Shown here: positions 56,019 to 64,000 of the stretch, piece after piece
Numbering within the stretch: position 1 is the first letter of the stretch
Layout: the number at the start of each line of letters is the position of its first letter
NCBI GenBank assembly: GCA_032716605.1
Contig: CM064573.1
Span: 10,291,846-10,355,845 of the forward strand
Source of the DNA: Paralithodes platypus
Lineage: Eukaryota > Arthropoda > Malacostraca > Decapoda > Lithodidae
Direction of reading: 5' to 3'
DNA length: 64,000 nucleotides
Notes under the pieces: model-generated
The model's input: only the letters and a program-made list of their open reading frames with translations
The model's database searches: none
What the model was told of the DNA's origin: nothing
Translations under genes and position numbers: made by a program

Positions 56019-56729
56019 AGGGGGTGGTGTTTGGTTTATATATTTATTTATATATTTATTTTTGAGTTTCCTCGCTAGGCCTCCATCAAGCTTAGAAAAA
56101 CGGTAGCATTCAAAGAGACTACTGCAGGACTCTTCTTCTTCTTCTTCTTACCTCTGACAGGGTATAGGCTATCCTAGTGTTTACTAGCCTATACCCCTTT
56201 GAAAGGACATTAGCCTAACCTAACAACCTTACCTAACCTATCCTAGTATTATAGGTGGGGGTTGCCGCCCCCACACCCTCGATTTGACTTAGATTTTTGG
56301 TGTATTTGTCTGTGAAGTGGGTATTTTTCAATTTGTTGATAACGAAAATCCTCCATGCGGACTATATGGAGAAAAATATGGTGAATCTATTGGTGCCTAT
56401 TTTCCCTAATAAATTGTTTCTCATAACGTCGCACTAGTGTCCCTGAATATTATCAGAAAAAGACCTCCTAGACACCCTTTTAAGATAAACTTGTACCTTT
56501 TTCGGTAGAAAAATGTTCCGGCCGAAGGCCGATTCCTTCTCAAATTAGAGGCTGGCCAGGAAACAAATCGACACCTAAATTGCACGACAGGTCTTGAAAT
56601 TGACAACGAAATGGGGCAAAAGGTATTAAACTCGCCAGACTAATGGAAGGAACGTCTTAGAATTTCAAAACTAACATGCTAAACATGAGGGAGAAAGGGG
56701 TTCATAACAAGCGAGTGCTGCCCCCTTAA
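56015..56729 (+). mobile_element. F1 element split by an F5 element
   Basis: TTAA at 56015-56018 and 56726-56729. F1 landmarks TTGAGTTTCCTCGCTAGG and CATCAAGCTTAGAAAAAC lie before the insert; AGATAAACTTGTACCTTT and CCGGCCGAAGGCCGATTC after it. Part of GCTCGCTATCGCTCGCC is deleted (GAGGCTGGCCAGG near 56552). Confidence 0.8.
56094..56462 (+). mobile_element. F5 element, 353 bp, 8-bp target duplication
   Basis: Element 56102-56454. Flanks AGAAAAAC (56094-56101) and AGAAAAAG (56455-56462), 7 of 8 identical and made of F1 sequence. Same length and sequence layout as 36799-37151: (TTC)n near 56132, CCTAACCTAACAACC, and hairpin GTGGGGGTTGCCGCCCCCAC. Confidence 0.85.
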
Positions 56730-57199
56730 CCCTGGATTTTAGCTTGACTGTACTCTCTCCCGACCCACACACTCATTTCCGTAGCACCTTCCGCGGCCGG
56801 TCTCCCCAACAACTGTCCAGGCAGAAGATGTTATCAACCTCAACTATTTCCGTACCTCTTACAACATCAGATGGCCAGCAATAATTTCCAGGAAGGTTGT
56901 GCTATAAACTCTCTAGGGCTTAAAAATGGAATAAGTTAATTACCAAATTGAAATATGAAGATTTTGATGGGTAGAATTCCAGTCAACTCACACGCTTGTT
57001 CACACGAATGATTGGTTAAAATGTTCATATAATACACTATCAATACATAATGAGCTTAGCTTATTGAGAACAGGTGATGTTGGACTGAAGATTTGTATCA
57101 ATAGTGGCAGTGGTTAGTGGTGCCCTGGATGAGTTAGAGCCGGGGGGGGGGGGGGGGAGATGTTGATTTTATGGCTGGTACCGTGAGACTGATCTGAGG
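56730..57199. other. No recognisable feature
   Basis: Unremarkable intergenic sequence with a G run at 57141-57157. Confidence 0.5.
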
Positions 57200-58214
57200 C
57201 TTAGCTCCACGGAGGAAAGAATATATGGAGTGTCAAATCTTATGGGGCATTATAAAACCAAGATAATAACATAGCTTGGTCAATAGATGGCGCTGTGATC
57301 ACCGGCGTGTCGTCTGTCTGTTTACAACAAATGACAGTAATGATGCGAGGGTGTGGCCGAATAAACAAACATGGCCCCAAACGTTGACCACCGCTGTGTG
57401 GTATGCTGGAAAAATAGACGAACTGGCCGTGACCTACGATTCCATTTAATCCCATAAGTATGGAACAATCAGCTGTTAAGGGAGTGATTATAATTTGACA
57501 TTAAAATAAATTGTGTATAGTAGTATTGTATTGGGTATTGGTTTCAATCCAAAATAAATAATTGACACCGGACACCTGTTTGCATTTCATGTTGCCACGC
57601 CTATTTCTCTCTAATTCATCGACTAATATACGTGATAAATATATAATTTAATTATTATTTTGTAAAAGTCACTTGCAATGGTGTACACCGGAATATGTGT
57701 TAATATTGATAATATCAATAAGGGTAATTCTCTGAGACCAACTTCTTACGAATCTGCACGTAAGAGCTGTGTGTGATTAGGTTGCTGCAAAATGTTAACT
57801 TGTTCCGACAGAGAGGTCAGAGGAAATACAGTTTAATATTATAAGACAAACCTACGTTATAGTGCATTACAGCCATTTACATGTATACATGTGTAAAACA
57901 TTTATGTGACACATTCTCAGTGTTTGAATAAATTGCATGTTGTTAAGGGCCATTTCATACTGTATTACATTCCAATTACCCCAAAAGAAAATATAATTGA
58001 GACTTTTGGTTATCAAAAATAATGAAAACTAGATATACAAAGATAAAGGATACTAATACGCACCCCAAATATGCCTGCATACGTTTTCTGTAAAACCTGT
58101 TGTATTCCCATTATCTTATCAACTAGCTTGGCCAATAGATGGCGCGCATGTAATGCTTTCGCAATTATACTGTGGAGTTGACACTCCGTATATTCTTTCC
58201 TCCGTGCTTAGCTC
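57200..58214 (+). mobile_element. P-like DNA transposon, 999 bp, non-autonomous
   Basis: Element 57208-58206. Direct 8-bp repeats CTTAGCTC at 57200-57207 and 58207-58214 are identical. The terminal inverted repeats are about 29 bp with one mismatch, beginning CACGGAGGAAAGAATATA on both sides. The text GCTTGG(T/C)CAATAGATGGCGC occurs about 60-65 bp inside each end in direct orientation. An 8-bp duplication, CA...TG ends, an inverted repeat near 30 bp, and a THAP-like fragment inside all fit the P superfamily. The interior lacks a transposase. Confidence 0.8.
57371..57457 (+). pseudogene. THAP-like zinc-finger N-terminal fragment
   Basis: ATG at 57371 in a favourable context (AAACATGG). It encodes 28 residues, starting MAPNVDHRCVVCWKNRRTGR and continuing DLRFHLIP, then TAA. 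C-x2-C near the N-terminus followed by FHxxP about 20 residues later is the opening pattern of THAP domains. The later Cys/His pair is absent here. THAP domains bind DNA in P-element transposases and host THAP proteins. A GTATGG directly after the stop could be a splice donor, so this may be an exon remnant. Confidence 0.5.
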
Positions 58215-58375
58215 TGGGAATGTTATATGGCTGCCGGTTCCAATAATATTTCGAACTTGTGAGCTAGGTTCATTATACATCAAAAGCTGATGTACAGATT
58301 TATGCATTCCAGCTAATAATTAACTTACAATGAACTCAAAGGGGTAAAACATATCTCAATAAACCCTCAGAATGA
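58215..58375. other. No recognisable feature
   Basis: Short spacer. Confidence 0.5.
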
Positions 58376-58576
58376 CATAGGTCCTTCTTAAACTGCACAA
58401 GATCGTCTAATTGTCACCAGAATCATAGGTAAAAATATTTCATTGTACTGAAGGGGTTAATTAGTTTTCTGACATTATCAACATAATTATACAGAGGTCC
58501 TCCCTAAGCTTAATACAATCGTTTAATAGTTGCCGGAATATGATGAAATGACGTCGCCGGTACAGCAGGGGTTAAT
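58376..58576 (+). mobile_element. Two F2 right-half fragments in tandem
   Basis: First: TAGGTCCTTCTTAAACTGCA to TTGTACTGAAGGGG-TTAA (58376-58460). Second: GAGGTCCTCCCTAAGCTTAA to CGCCGGTACAGCAGGGG-TTAA (58493-58574). Both lack left halves. Confidence 0.75.
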
Positions 58577-58708
58577 CTATCTTTATGTTCGGTGCTTCGA
58601 ATGCTTCACGATCACGAAGCAGGTATCGCGGGAGACTTGTATACAGTGGTGCCAATGTAGCGACTTGGGGCGTCAATGTAGCGCTAGTTCCTCCATATAG
58701 CGACAAAT

Positions 58709-58724
58709 GTTAAGGGAGCCCAGA
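58709..58724 (+). mobile_element. Solo F1 left terminus
   Basis: TTAAGGGAGCCCAGACGG, the first 12 bases of the palindromic F1 form with nothing of the element after it. It could be a chance match. Confidence 0.35.
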
Positions 58725-58764
58725 CGGTATTGTGCAGCATAATTTACTGGTTCGGCTCAATGGT

Positions 58765-59092
58765 TTAAGGAGGGGGTTTAGTTTGCTCTCTAAACCTCCA
58801 TCAAACTTAAAAGAACACCCACAAGACCCCCATTTGATATAAATGTGTACATTTTTCGGTAGAAAAATGTCCCGGCCGAAGGTCGGTTACTTCTATAATT
58901 ACAGGCTCGCTATCGCTCGCCAGGAAAAAATCGACACCTAAATGGCACGAAAGATCTTGATATTGGCAACGAAATGGGGCAAAAGGTGTGAATATCGCCA
59001 AACTAATGGGGCGAATGTCTTGAAATCTCCTAACTAATAAGGCTAAACGTGAGGGAGGAGGAGGACTCGAAAAACCAACTGCCTCCCCTTAA
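58765..59092 (+). mobile_element. F1 element, full-length copy (320 bp)
   Basis: TTAA at 58765-58768 and 59089-59092. Start GGAGGGGGTTTAGTTTGC, end CAACTGCCTCCCC. Hairpin CCCGGCCGAAGGTCGG near 58870; all modules are present. Confidence 0.85.
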
Positions 59093-59165
59093 CATTTAGC
59101 ACTGTGAATTCTGGCAATGTTTTCGAGAATGGAGCCTTAGTTAGAATTATGATCGATATATTTTG

Positions 59166-59362
59166 TCTTGAGTAAGCGTTGTTTCGATATATTAAGCCAT
59201 TAGTAAGCGTTGTTTCGATATATTAAGCCATTAGTAAGCGTTGTTTCGATATATTAAGCCATTAGTAAGCGTTGTTTCGATATATTAAGCCATTAGTAAG
59301 CGTTGTTTCGATATATTAAGCCATTAGTAAGCGTTGTTTCGATATATTAAGCCATTAGTATG
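59166..59362. repeat. 31-bp tandem repeat, about 6 copies
   Basis: The unit is TAAGCGTTGTTTCGATATAT plus TAAGCCATTAG. Copies are identical, so recent. Confidence 0.95.
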
Positions 59363-59622
59363 GCTTATTTTCTACAGACTTGGGCTCCTCGACTTGATTT
59401 TTTGCAGATTCATAGTAACTGTCCACTTTTTAGCAACTTTTCAGAACTATTCTAGCGGCATTTGTTTGTGCAGACTTGGAAACACTGCTCTGAACAATCT
59501 GTGTGAAGTTACAGTTGTTGGTTGAGAGTGCGAGGGTGAACATCGTTGGCGCAGTATATTTCTAATAGTGGCTTTTAGTGGTTTGGTGCAGCAATTTGGA
59601 TATTCATATTATACGGAACAGA

Positions 59623-60502
59623 ATGAGGTAAGCTAACCCGATCTTCTTAATCCACCTCAAGCAATTATTTAAAATTCATATACGTGTTTAATGTGAGGGT
59701 AGTAAACGATTGGAACTCTCTTCCAAATATGCTTTTGTGATTGCATTATATACTAAACAATAATTGGTATGATTAGGAGTAGTGGGTGTACCACTACCAA
59801 CATACAGCATAACTCATCTATAAAACATTAACCTAACCAAACAACCTAACCTAACCTAGTATTCATGTAGTACTAGGTTAAGTTAGGTTAGGTTAGGTTA
59901 AGTTAGGTTAATGTTTTATAATGAGTTATGCTGTATGTCGGTAGTGGTACGCCCACTACTCCTAATCTTACTGTATTTATAGATGATTTATGTTGTATGT
60001 TGGTAGTGGTACACCTGGTAACTACATCCTTCCCCTTTTATATTGCAGATATTCAGGAGGAGTATTGTGTGATGTTCGAAGGAACCACTACACTGTAAAC
60101 ATTCTGGGTCAATATAAAACACATACAAGTATCAACTCTAGTACGGATGGAGTGTATAGTAATTGATTATTCGGACCTATTTGATGATTTTTGGATACAT
60201 GCCAATATATGATGCATATTATAAAAGCATATTTAGATCGGTGGGGTTGTGTGTTAAGATTTATGAATTTTGGGTAAAAACTAAAATGCGACGGTCCTTG
60301 TTATATCAACAAATTTGAAGAAAAATATAAGAACAAAAAATAACTTAAACAAAAAATCGAATCTGGCAGGTCCCAGATTTTTACCCAAATGTGTACCAGT
60401 TTTGTTATGTTGACGTATTGTTCATTGCACACTAAATGTTTACAGTGCCTTCAGAGCCAGCCACAAGGATCAAGCAACTCGGACAAGGCGATCAACTGCA
60501 TG
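59623..60502 (+). other. Candidate spliced 5' exons of an unidentified gene
   Basis: ATGAG at 59623-59627 is followed by the strong donor GTAAGC. An acceptor TTTACAG at 60445 opens an exon (60446-60502) that ends in the donor ATG|GTAGGT. Joining the two gives an open frame starting MSAFRASHKDQATRTRR. An alternative acceptor at 60048 (CCCCTTTTATATTGCAG) gives a different open frame of about 40 codons ending in TGA. I recognise neither product. The F4-like foldback at 59771-59968 would lie in the intron. Confidence 0.3.
59771..59968. repeat. Foldback element with telomere-motif tip (second family)
   Basis: GATTAGGAGTAGTGGG and CCACTACCAACATACAGC at the left are the inverse of the right end CCCACTACTCCTAATC. 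The tip region contains CCTAACCTAACCTAG and TAGGTTAAGTTAGGTTAGG. The arms are unrelated to F4. A partial arm copy follows at 59990-60015 (TGTTGGTAGTGGTACACC). Confidence 0.8.
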
Positions 60503-61150
60503 GTAGGTCTATAATTCCTGTTCTGTGTTCATAGCCTTGTTTGGAAAATATTCTTGTTATTATTGTTAGCTAACGTTGCCTGACTTGGAATGCATGACCT
60601 TTGAGATATATATATATATATATATATACAGTACAGTATAATATGCTAGAGCTAATTTGGTTATTGGTGAGACCAACTAACGGGCAGGACTAAGTATTCT
60701 ATATATAACTACGATAAAATACAAGGCAAGTTATACAATAGATACAGAATTTTGTTTTATTTATACACAATTAGATATACATTAGGTTCACACACAGTAA
60801 ATGGGAAAAATGAAGGTACAATAGGACATATACAATTCACAAGAGGCATATAGAATCTCAGTTTACCTGAGTTAGTGATGGAAGCGTGCGCACTAACACG
60901 TGCTCAGAATGTTTGAATTCCACGTTTTATTTATGCAATTATCTCTTGGTATGGGTTCTTAGATCAAATAAAATCTTTTTTTTTTACACAATCTGAGGTA
61001 CCGGTACATAGGTTAGACTTATACAAATGGAAATGGTGAATTAATATGTTTAAGTAAACGTGTTCTAAGAACGGAGTTTAGCGTAGTCAGTCTTTCTTAT
61101 TGGCACGAAGACACGTCTCTACTTGTTCGATTGTAGGGAAAATATTAAGG
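60503..61150. other. No recognisable feature
   Basis: AT-rich with a short TA run at 60608-60628. If the candidate gene is real, this would be intron. Confidence 0.4.
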
Positions 61151-61900
61151 AAACCACCCACCAATTATTTTCATAATTTTTTTTTTAGTTTTAGTTTATT
61201 TGCATCAATATATAGTGATTGGCATTAGTTTCAACCTCCGCAAAAATCGTTTTCCCCTTTATCCAACGATCTTAAGACACGGCGCCCGATAGTGGGGAGG
61301 GCTATGAAGATCAGGGAAAATGTGGGGTTAAAGACATAAAAAGGCGATATAAGGGTTTTTATGATGAAAGTTGGCTCGGGTTTTGTTGTTTTTCAACTTG
61401 AGAAAACTCCAAAATGAAAAAACCCGAGCCAAGTTTTGGCAAAAGTTGGCTCGGATTTTAAGATTTTTCAGCTGCATAAAAGACAGTAAGTGCAAAAAAG
61501 AAGTTGGCTCGGGTTTTCTTGTTTTTCAACTTAAGAAAACCCCAAAATTAAAAAACTCGAGCCAAGTTTTGGCAAAAGTTGGCTCGGATTTTAAGATTTT
61601 TCAGCTTCATAAAAGTCAGAAAGTGGCAAAAAAAAGTTGGCTCAGGTTTTCTTGTTTTTCAACTTAAGAAAACCCCAAAATGAAAAAAAAGTCATGTTTT
61701 GGCAAAAGTTGGCTCGGATTGGACAATTGTTAGGCTTCATAAAAGCTGAAAATGTAGAAAATGCCAGCCAACTCTTCGCCATTGGATACAGGATGGGGTG
61801 TGGGAGAGCTCTGCCCCCCCCCCCCCCCCCACCCCGTGATTAATTGAAATCATCATCTATGTTGCCCGATAGTGGGGAGGGCTATGAAGATCAGGGAAAT
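61150..61900 (+). repeat. Copy of the long-inverted-repeat arm family, carrying a 131-bp tandem repeat
   Basis: AGTTTCAACCTCCGCAAAAA and CCAACGATCTTAAGAC (61230-61278), then TTGGATACAGGATGGG, GAGAGCTCTGCCCCC and TTGAAATCATCATCTATGTT (61785-61861) follow the order of the 24255-24713 arm. GCCCGATAGTGGGGAGGGCT with TATGAAGATCAGGGAAA occurs on both sides (61285 and 61863). Confidence 0.6.
61368..61765. repeat. ~131-134-bp tandem repeat, three copies, with internal hairpins
   Basis: Copies begin near 61368, 61501 and 61635 with AAGTTGGCTCGGGTTTTCTT. Within each, GGCTCGGGTTTT is inverted about 45 bp later as AAAACCCGAGCC, followed by AAGTTTTGGCAAAAGTTGGC. The open frames across it are repeat-derived. 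Confidence 0.85.
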
Positions 61901-61959
61901 TGTGGGGTAAAAGATGAAAATAAAGAAAAATATTGAAGAACTTATTCCAAAAACCCAGT

Positions 61960-62162
61960 AACCTAATTATCCATTATCCAACAATTAAGCTACATTAAAG
62001 ATATTAGCCTAACCTGCCAACCTTACCTAACCTAACCTAGTATTATGGTCGGGGCTGCCGCCCCCACACCCCCGCTGGTTGGATGGTACATGGGATAGAA
62101 AATGAACTTACCCAGTAAGCTCATTATCCATTATCCAACAATTAACCAACATTAAAGATTTT
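61960..62162 (+). repeat. Tandem duplication, ~147-bp unit with CCTAA segment
   Basis: First unit from CCCAGTAACCTAATTATCC (61963) and second from CCCAGTAAGCTCATTATCC (62110). Each contains ATTATCCAACAATTAA, ACATTAAAGAT, TAGCCTAACCT..CAACCTTACC and the hairpin GGGGCTGCCGCCCCC. The second unit is split by the F4 element and resumes at 62551. Confidence 0.8.
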
Positions 62163-62558
62163 GGTCAATATTTACGAGTCACACCACAGCTGGGATCTCA
62201 TTTTTAACGGTAGTTTTGGGTTCCTACCATTCTATGCTTCATTGCTATATACTTTTTATCCACCGGAAAATATATTTTTTTCTTGGCTATTTTTTTTTTT
62301 TTTGCATTAACCTAACCAAAAAACCTAACCTAACCTAACCTAATAGCCCCCAAATACATTTAGGTTAGGTTAGGTTAGGTTAATGCTAAAAAAAATAAAA
62401 ATAGGTAGGCCTATGAAAATAAAAAAACAAGAAAAAATAATATTTTCCGGTGGATAAAAAGTATATAGTAATGAAACATAGAATGATAGGAACCCAAAAC
62501 TACCATTAGAAATGAGATTCCAGCTGTGGTGTGACTCATAAATATTGACCAAGATTTT
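62155..62558. mobile_element. F4 foldback element, second copy, perfect 8-bp target duplication
   Basis: Element 62163-62550, flanks AAGATTTT at 62155-62162 and 62551-62558. Ends GGTCAATATTTACGAGTC and GACTCATAAATATTGACC. The tip contains CCTAACCTAACCTAACCTAA and TTAGGTTAGGTTAGGTTAA around TAGCCCCCAAATACATT, as in 28443-28810. The tandem unit at 61990-62010 serves as an uninterrupted empty site. Confidence 0.9.
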
Positions 62559-62660
62559 AGCCTAACCTACCAACCTTACCTAACCTAACCTAGTATTATG
62601 GGTGGGGGCTGCCGCCCCCACACCCCGCTGGTTGGATAGTACATTGGATAGAAAATTATG
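62551..62660 (+). repeat. Right part of the split 147-bp unit
   Basis: AAGATTTTAGCCTAACCTAC, CAACCTTACCTAACCTAACC, GGGGGCTGCCGCCCCCACAC, GGTTGGATAGTACATTGG. Confidence 0.75.
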
Positions 62661-62917
62661 TCAATTCCTAGTGTTAATTAGACTGAAATGCAGGGAGAAA
62701 GAGGTCCGCCGAGTCGTGTTGTGTGCCGTCTATGTTTTTTACAGTAGCTATAATTGCTTTAATGCATTTCCGCCGCTACTGACATATATAGGAATGAAGT
62801 CATAGAAATTGATGGGTGCGCTGTGTAAGTAACGCTAGAATAATACTGAAAAAACACTATAGGTGCAAATAAACTTTATATAAATTTTTACATCTATAAT
62901 AATAAAAATAACCAACC

Positions 62918-63060
62918 TTATGTAACAAAGGGACAGTGACGGCGTGTTCTGGACTTCTCGTAATAATGGTGTGTACACCGCCAGTGATCTTTATCTGGCC
63001 GGTAATGGCAAGGATGTCCACACCTAGGACACTCAACACTTGTAGGCAATATACCGTGGT
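62918..63060 (-). pseudogene. Zinc-ribbon exon-like fragment, possibly Merlin/ISXO2-type transposase
   Basis: On the minus strand a possible acceptor (ACTTACAG) ends at 63061. The frame then reads ILPTSVECPRCGHPC, HYRPDKDHWRC and THHYYEKSRTRRHC, ending at TAA 62918-62920. CPxCG followed about 15 residues later by WRC, with further Cys and basic residues, is the zinc-ribbon opening of ISXO2/Merlin-type transposases. Other zinc ribbons are possible. No DDE domain is seen nearby. Confidence 0.45.
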
Positions 63061-63204
63061 CTGTAAGTATCTTAAGGGCTGCCTGGTTGTTTTGAGAAAT
63101 TTGTATAATTATTGTTCAGGGGTAAGTGCACAACCACTACAGACACTGGCCATCCTGCAACTGACATTTAAAACCATGCTGCCTGTCGGTGGGCTGTAGT
63201 TCAA

Positions 63205-63325
63205 TGCACTCATTGGCTGACTAAAATGACGTAATTGTCCAATTGGGTGACTCCTTCAATACCGTGACGTATGGTGACGTATACAAAAAAATAACCAATA
63301 ATATGGCAGAAACATGGTGACGTGT
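63205..63325 (+). promoter_or_regulatory. Candidate promoter: four TGACGT and three CCAAT-like sites
   Basis: TGACGT at 63227, 63265, 63275 and 63318 (CRE/ATF half-site core). ATTGG at 63212, CCAATTGG near 63239 and AACCAATA near 63292 are CCAAT boxes in both orientations. The nearest ATG in good context lies about 90 bp downstream at 63410. No TATA box is obvious. Function is inferred from clustering alone. Confidence 0.4.
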
Positions 63326-63409
63326 TGATCATTAGTTCACATAGAGAAAGGCAGAGGGCGTTATATTCGAATATTTACGATAAAAGCGCTCCTCAATTAT
63401 AGTATCAAC

Positions 63410-63478
63410 ATGGCTGACCTAGCGGGGTGGCGTCTGTGGGAAACACTGGACAAATATGTTACAGGTTACAGGTTCTAG
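63410..63478 (+). other. Candidate first coding exon, unidentified
   Basis: ATG at 63410 in context CAACATGG. The frame reads MADLAGWRLWETLDKYVTG and stops at 63476-63478. TTACAG|GT at 63464-63466 is a plausible splice donor just before. GC content rises locally relative to the surroundings. I do not recognise the peptide. Confidence 0.3.
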
Positions 63479-64000
63479 GTTCTGTATCTCCCTTAATATA
63501 ATTTTTCGAGGGTTGACACTTATTTTAACATGGAGTATAGGTTATATTACATCCTAAATTAAATTTTAAAAATTTGTGAAAATTCTTGGGTTGTTTATAT
63601 AATAGAAGTTACTGTGAGACACATAATATGTTGAAGGGGGAGCTCTGCCCCCTCTAAACACCCGTCACTTATGTCATCATAATCTGTTGTACTTCATAGG
63701 GGGTCCAATTAAGGAGAAAGTTAATTAACAGACGAAATTAGGCCGCAAATTACAATAACATAGCGGGCCGCCGTTTATGGGAGACTTTTTACACATCATT
63801 TTCAATGTTAATTTTCTCCCTTAATCGATTTTTCCAAATTATCAAACTTACATAAAAATGAAGTACAGTTTATAGGGATTCCAACATGCATTTCAAAATT
63901 GTCATGAAAATTGGTGGGTGGTTTGCTTAATATATACCGATTGTAGTTTAGGTATTATTCTATAATTGCACCTATACGAGCTTGACAAATTATTATTGTA
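63479..64000. other. No recognisable feature
   Basis: AT-rich sequence with one GGGGGAGCTCTGCCCCC hairpin at 63637-63653, like that at 61807. If the 63410 exon is real, this is intron. Confidence 0.4.

Noticed and set aside
61371..61843. 98- and 68-residue frames with a repeated protein motif
   Set aside because: They follow the 131-bp tandem repeat and have no known domain or conserved frame across units.
1..64000. Endogenous viral sequence (for example nimavirus-like or retroviral)
   Set aside because: No capsid, integrase, protease, envelope or large-DNA-virus motif was seen; all RTs are of PLE or LINE type.

Overview
This window is animal nuclear DNA. It has no operons, ribosome-binding sites or dense coding. 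It is saturated with decaying retroelements, small inverted-repeat transposons, microsatellites and minisatellites. Short TTAGG/CCTAA runs (the arthropod telomere motif), abundant GA, TA and CTAT microsatellites, and Penelope, CR1-like, Jockey-like and RTE-like retroelements together suggest an arthropod, most likely a decapod crustacean. That placement is inference. I found no convincing complete host gene; three short stretches near the right end (59.6-60.5, 62.9-63.1 and 63.2-63.5 kb) are only candidate exons or a promoter.

Layout: 0-2.8 kb Penelope-like element (PLE) with inverted LTR-like arms; 3.7-5.0 kb LINE ending in poly(A); 5.1-9.4 kb nested small elements and a minus-strand LINE with a GTT/AAC tail; 9.4-10.6 kb 35-bp satellite; 10.6-15.4 kb TTAA elements, a Helitron-like element and CR1-like 3' ends; 15.4-17.5 kb two-tier 59/31-bp minisatellite; 17.6-19.3 kb simple repeats; 19.9-22.1 kb two minus-strand LINE fragments; 22.5-24.2 kb CR1-like ends; 24.25-27.7 kb long inverted repeat around a nearly complete LINE 3' half; 27.9-31 kb three foldback elements; 32.5-34.5 kb minus-strand LINE broken by a piggyBac-type MITE and a tRNA-derived SINE; 34.5-37.3 kb nested elements; 37.4-39.35 kb near-perfect 1.9-kb PLE palindrome; 40.15-50.6 kb a small palindromic element swollen by about 488 copies of a 21-bp unit; 50.7-59.1 kb further small elements including a 999-bp P-like element with a THAP-like fragment; 59.2-64 kb minisatellites, telomere-motif foldbacks and the candidate exons.

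Families named below. F1: about 20 copies bounded by TTAA with ends GGGG...CCCC and an internal CGGCCGAAGGCCG hairpin; it also exists as a fully palindromic form. F2: about 200-bp palindromic MITE, TTAA target site, ends CCCCTTC..TACCGG. F3: 216-bp palindrome starting CACTTGCGAGTTTC. F4: foldback with 8-bp target duplication and a CCTAA/TTAGG tip. F5: 353-bp element with 8-bp target duplication. F6: about 210-bp palindrome starting GTATCACACGAG. Nesting (F1 in F2, F1 in F3, F5 in F1, F2-like in LINE, SINE in LINE) gives a relative insertion history.

The strongest observations are the origin of the 10-kb satellite inside an F3 copy, the high-copy F1 family, the P-like element with target duplication and THAP fragment, and the F4 foldbacks whose hairpin tips carry the telomere motif.
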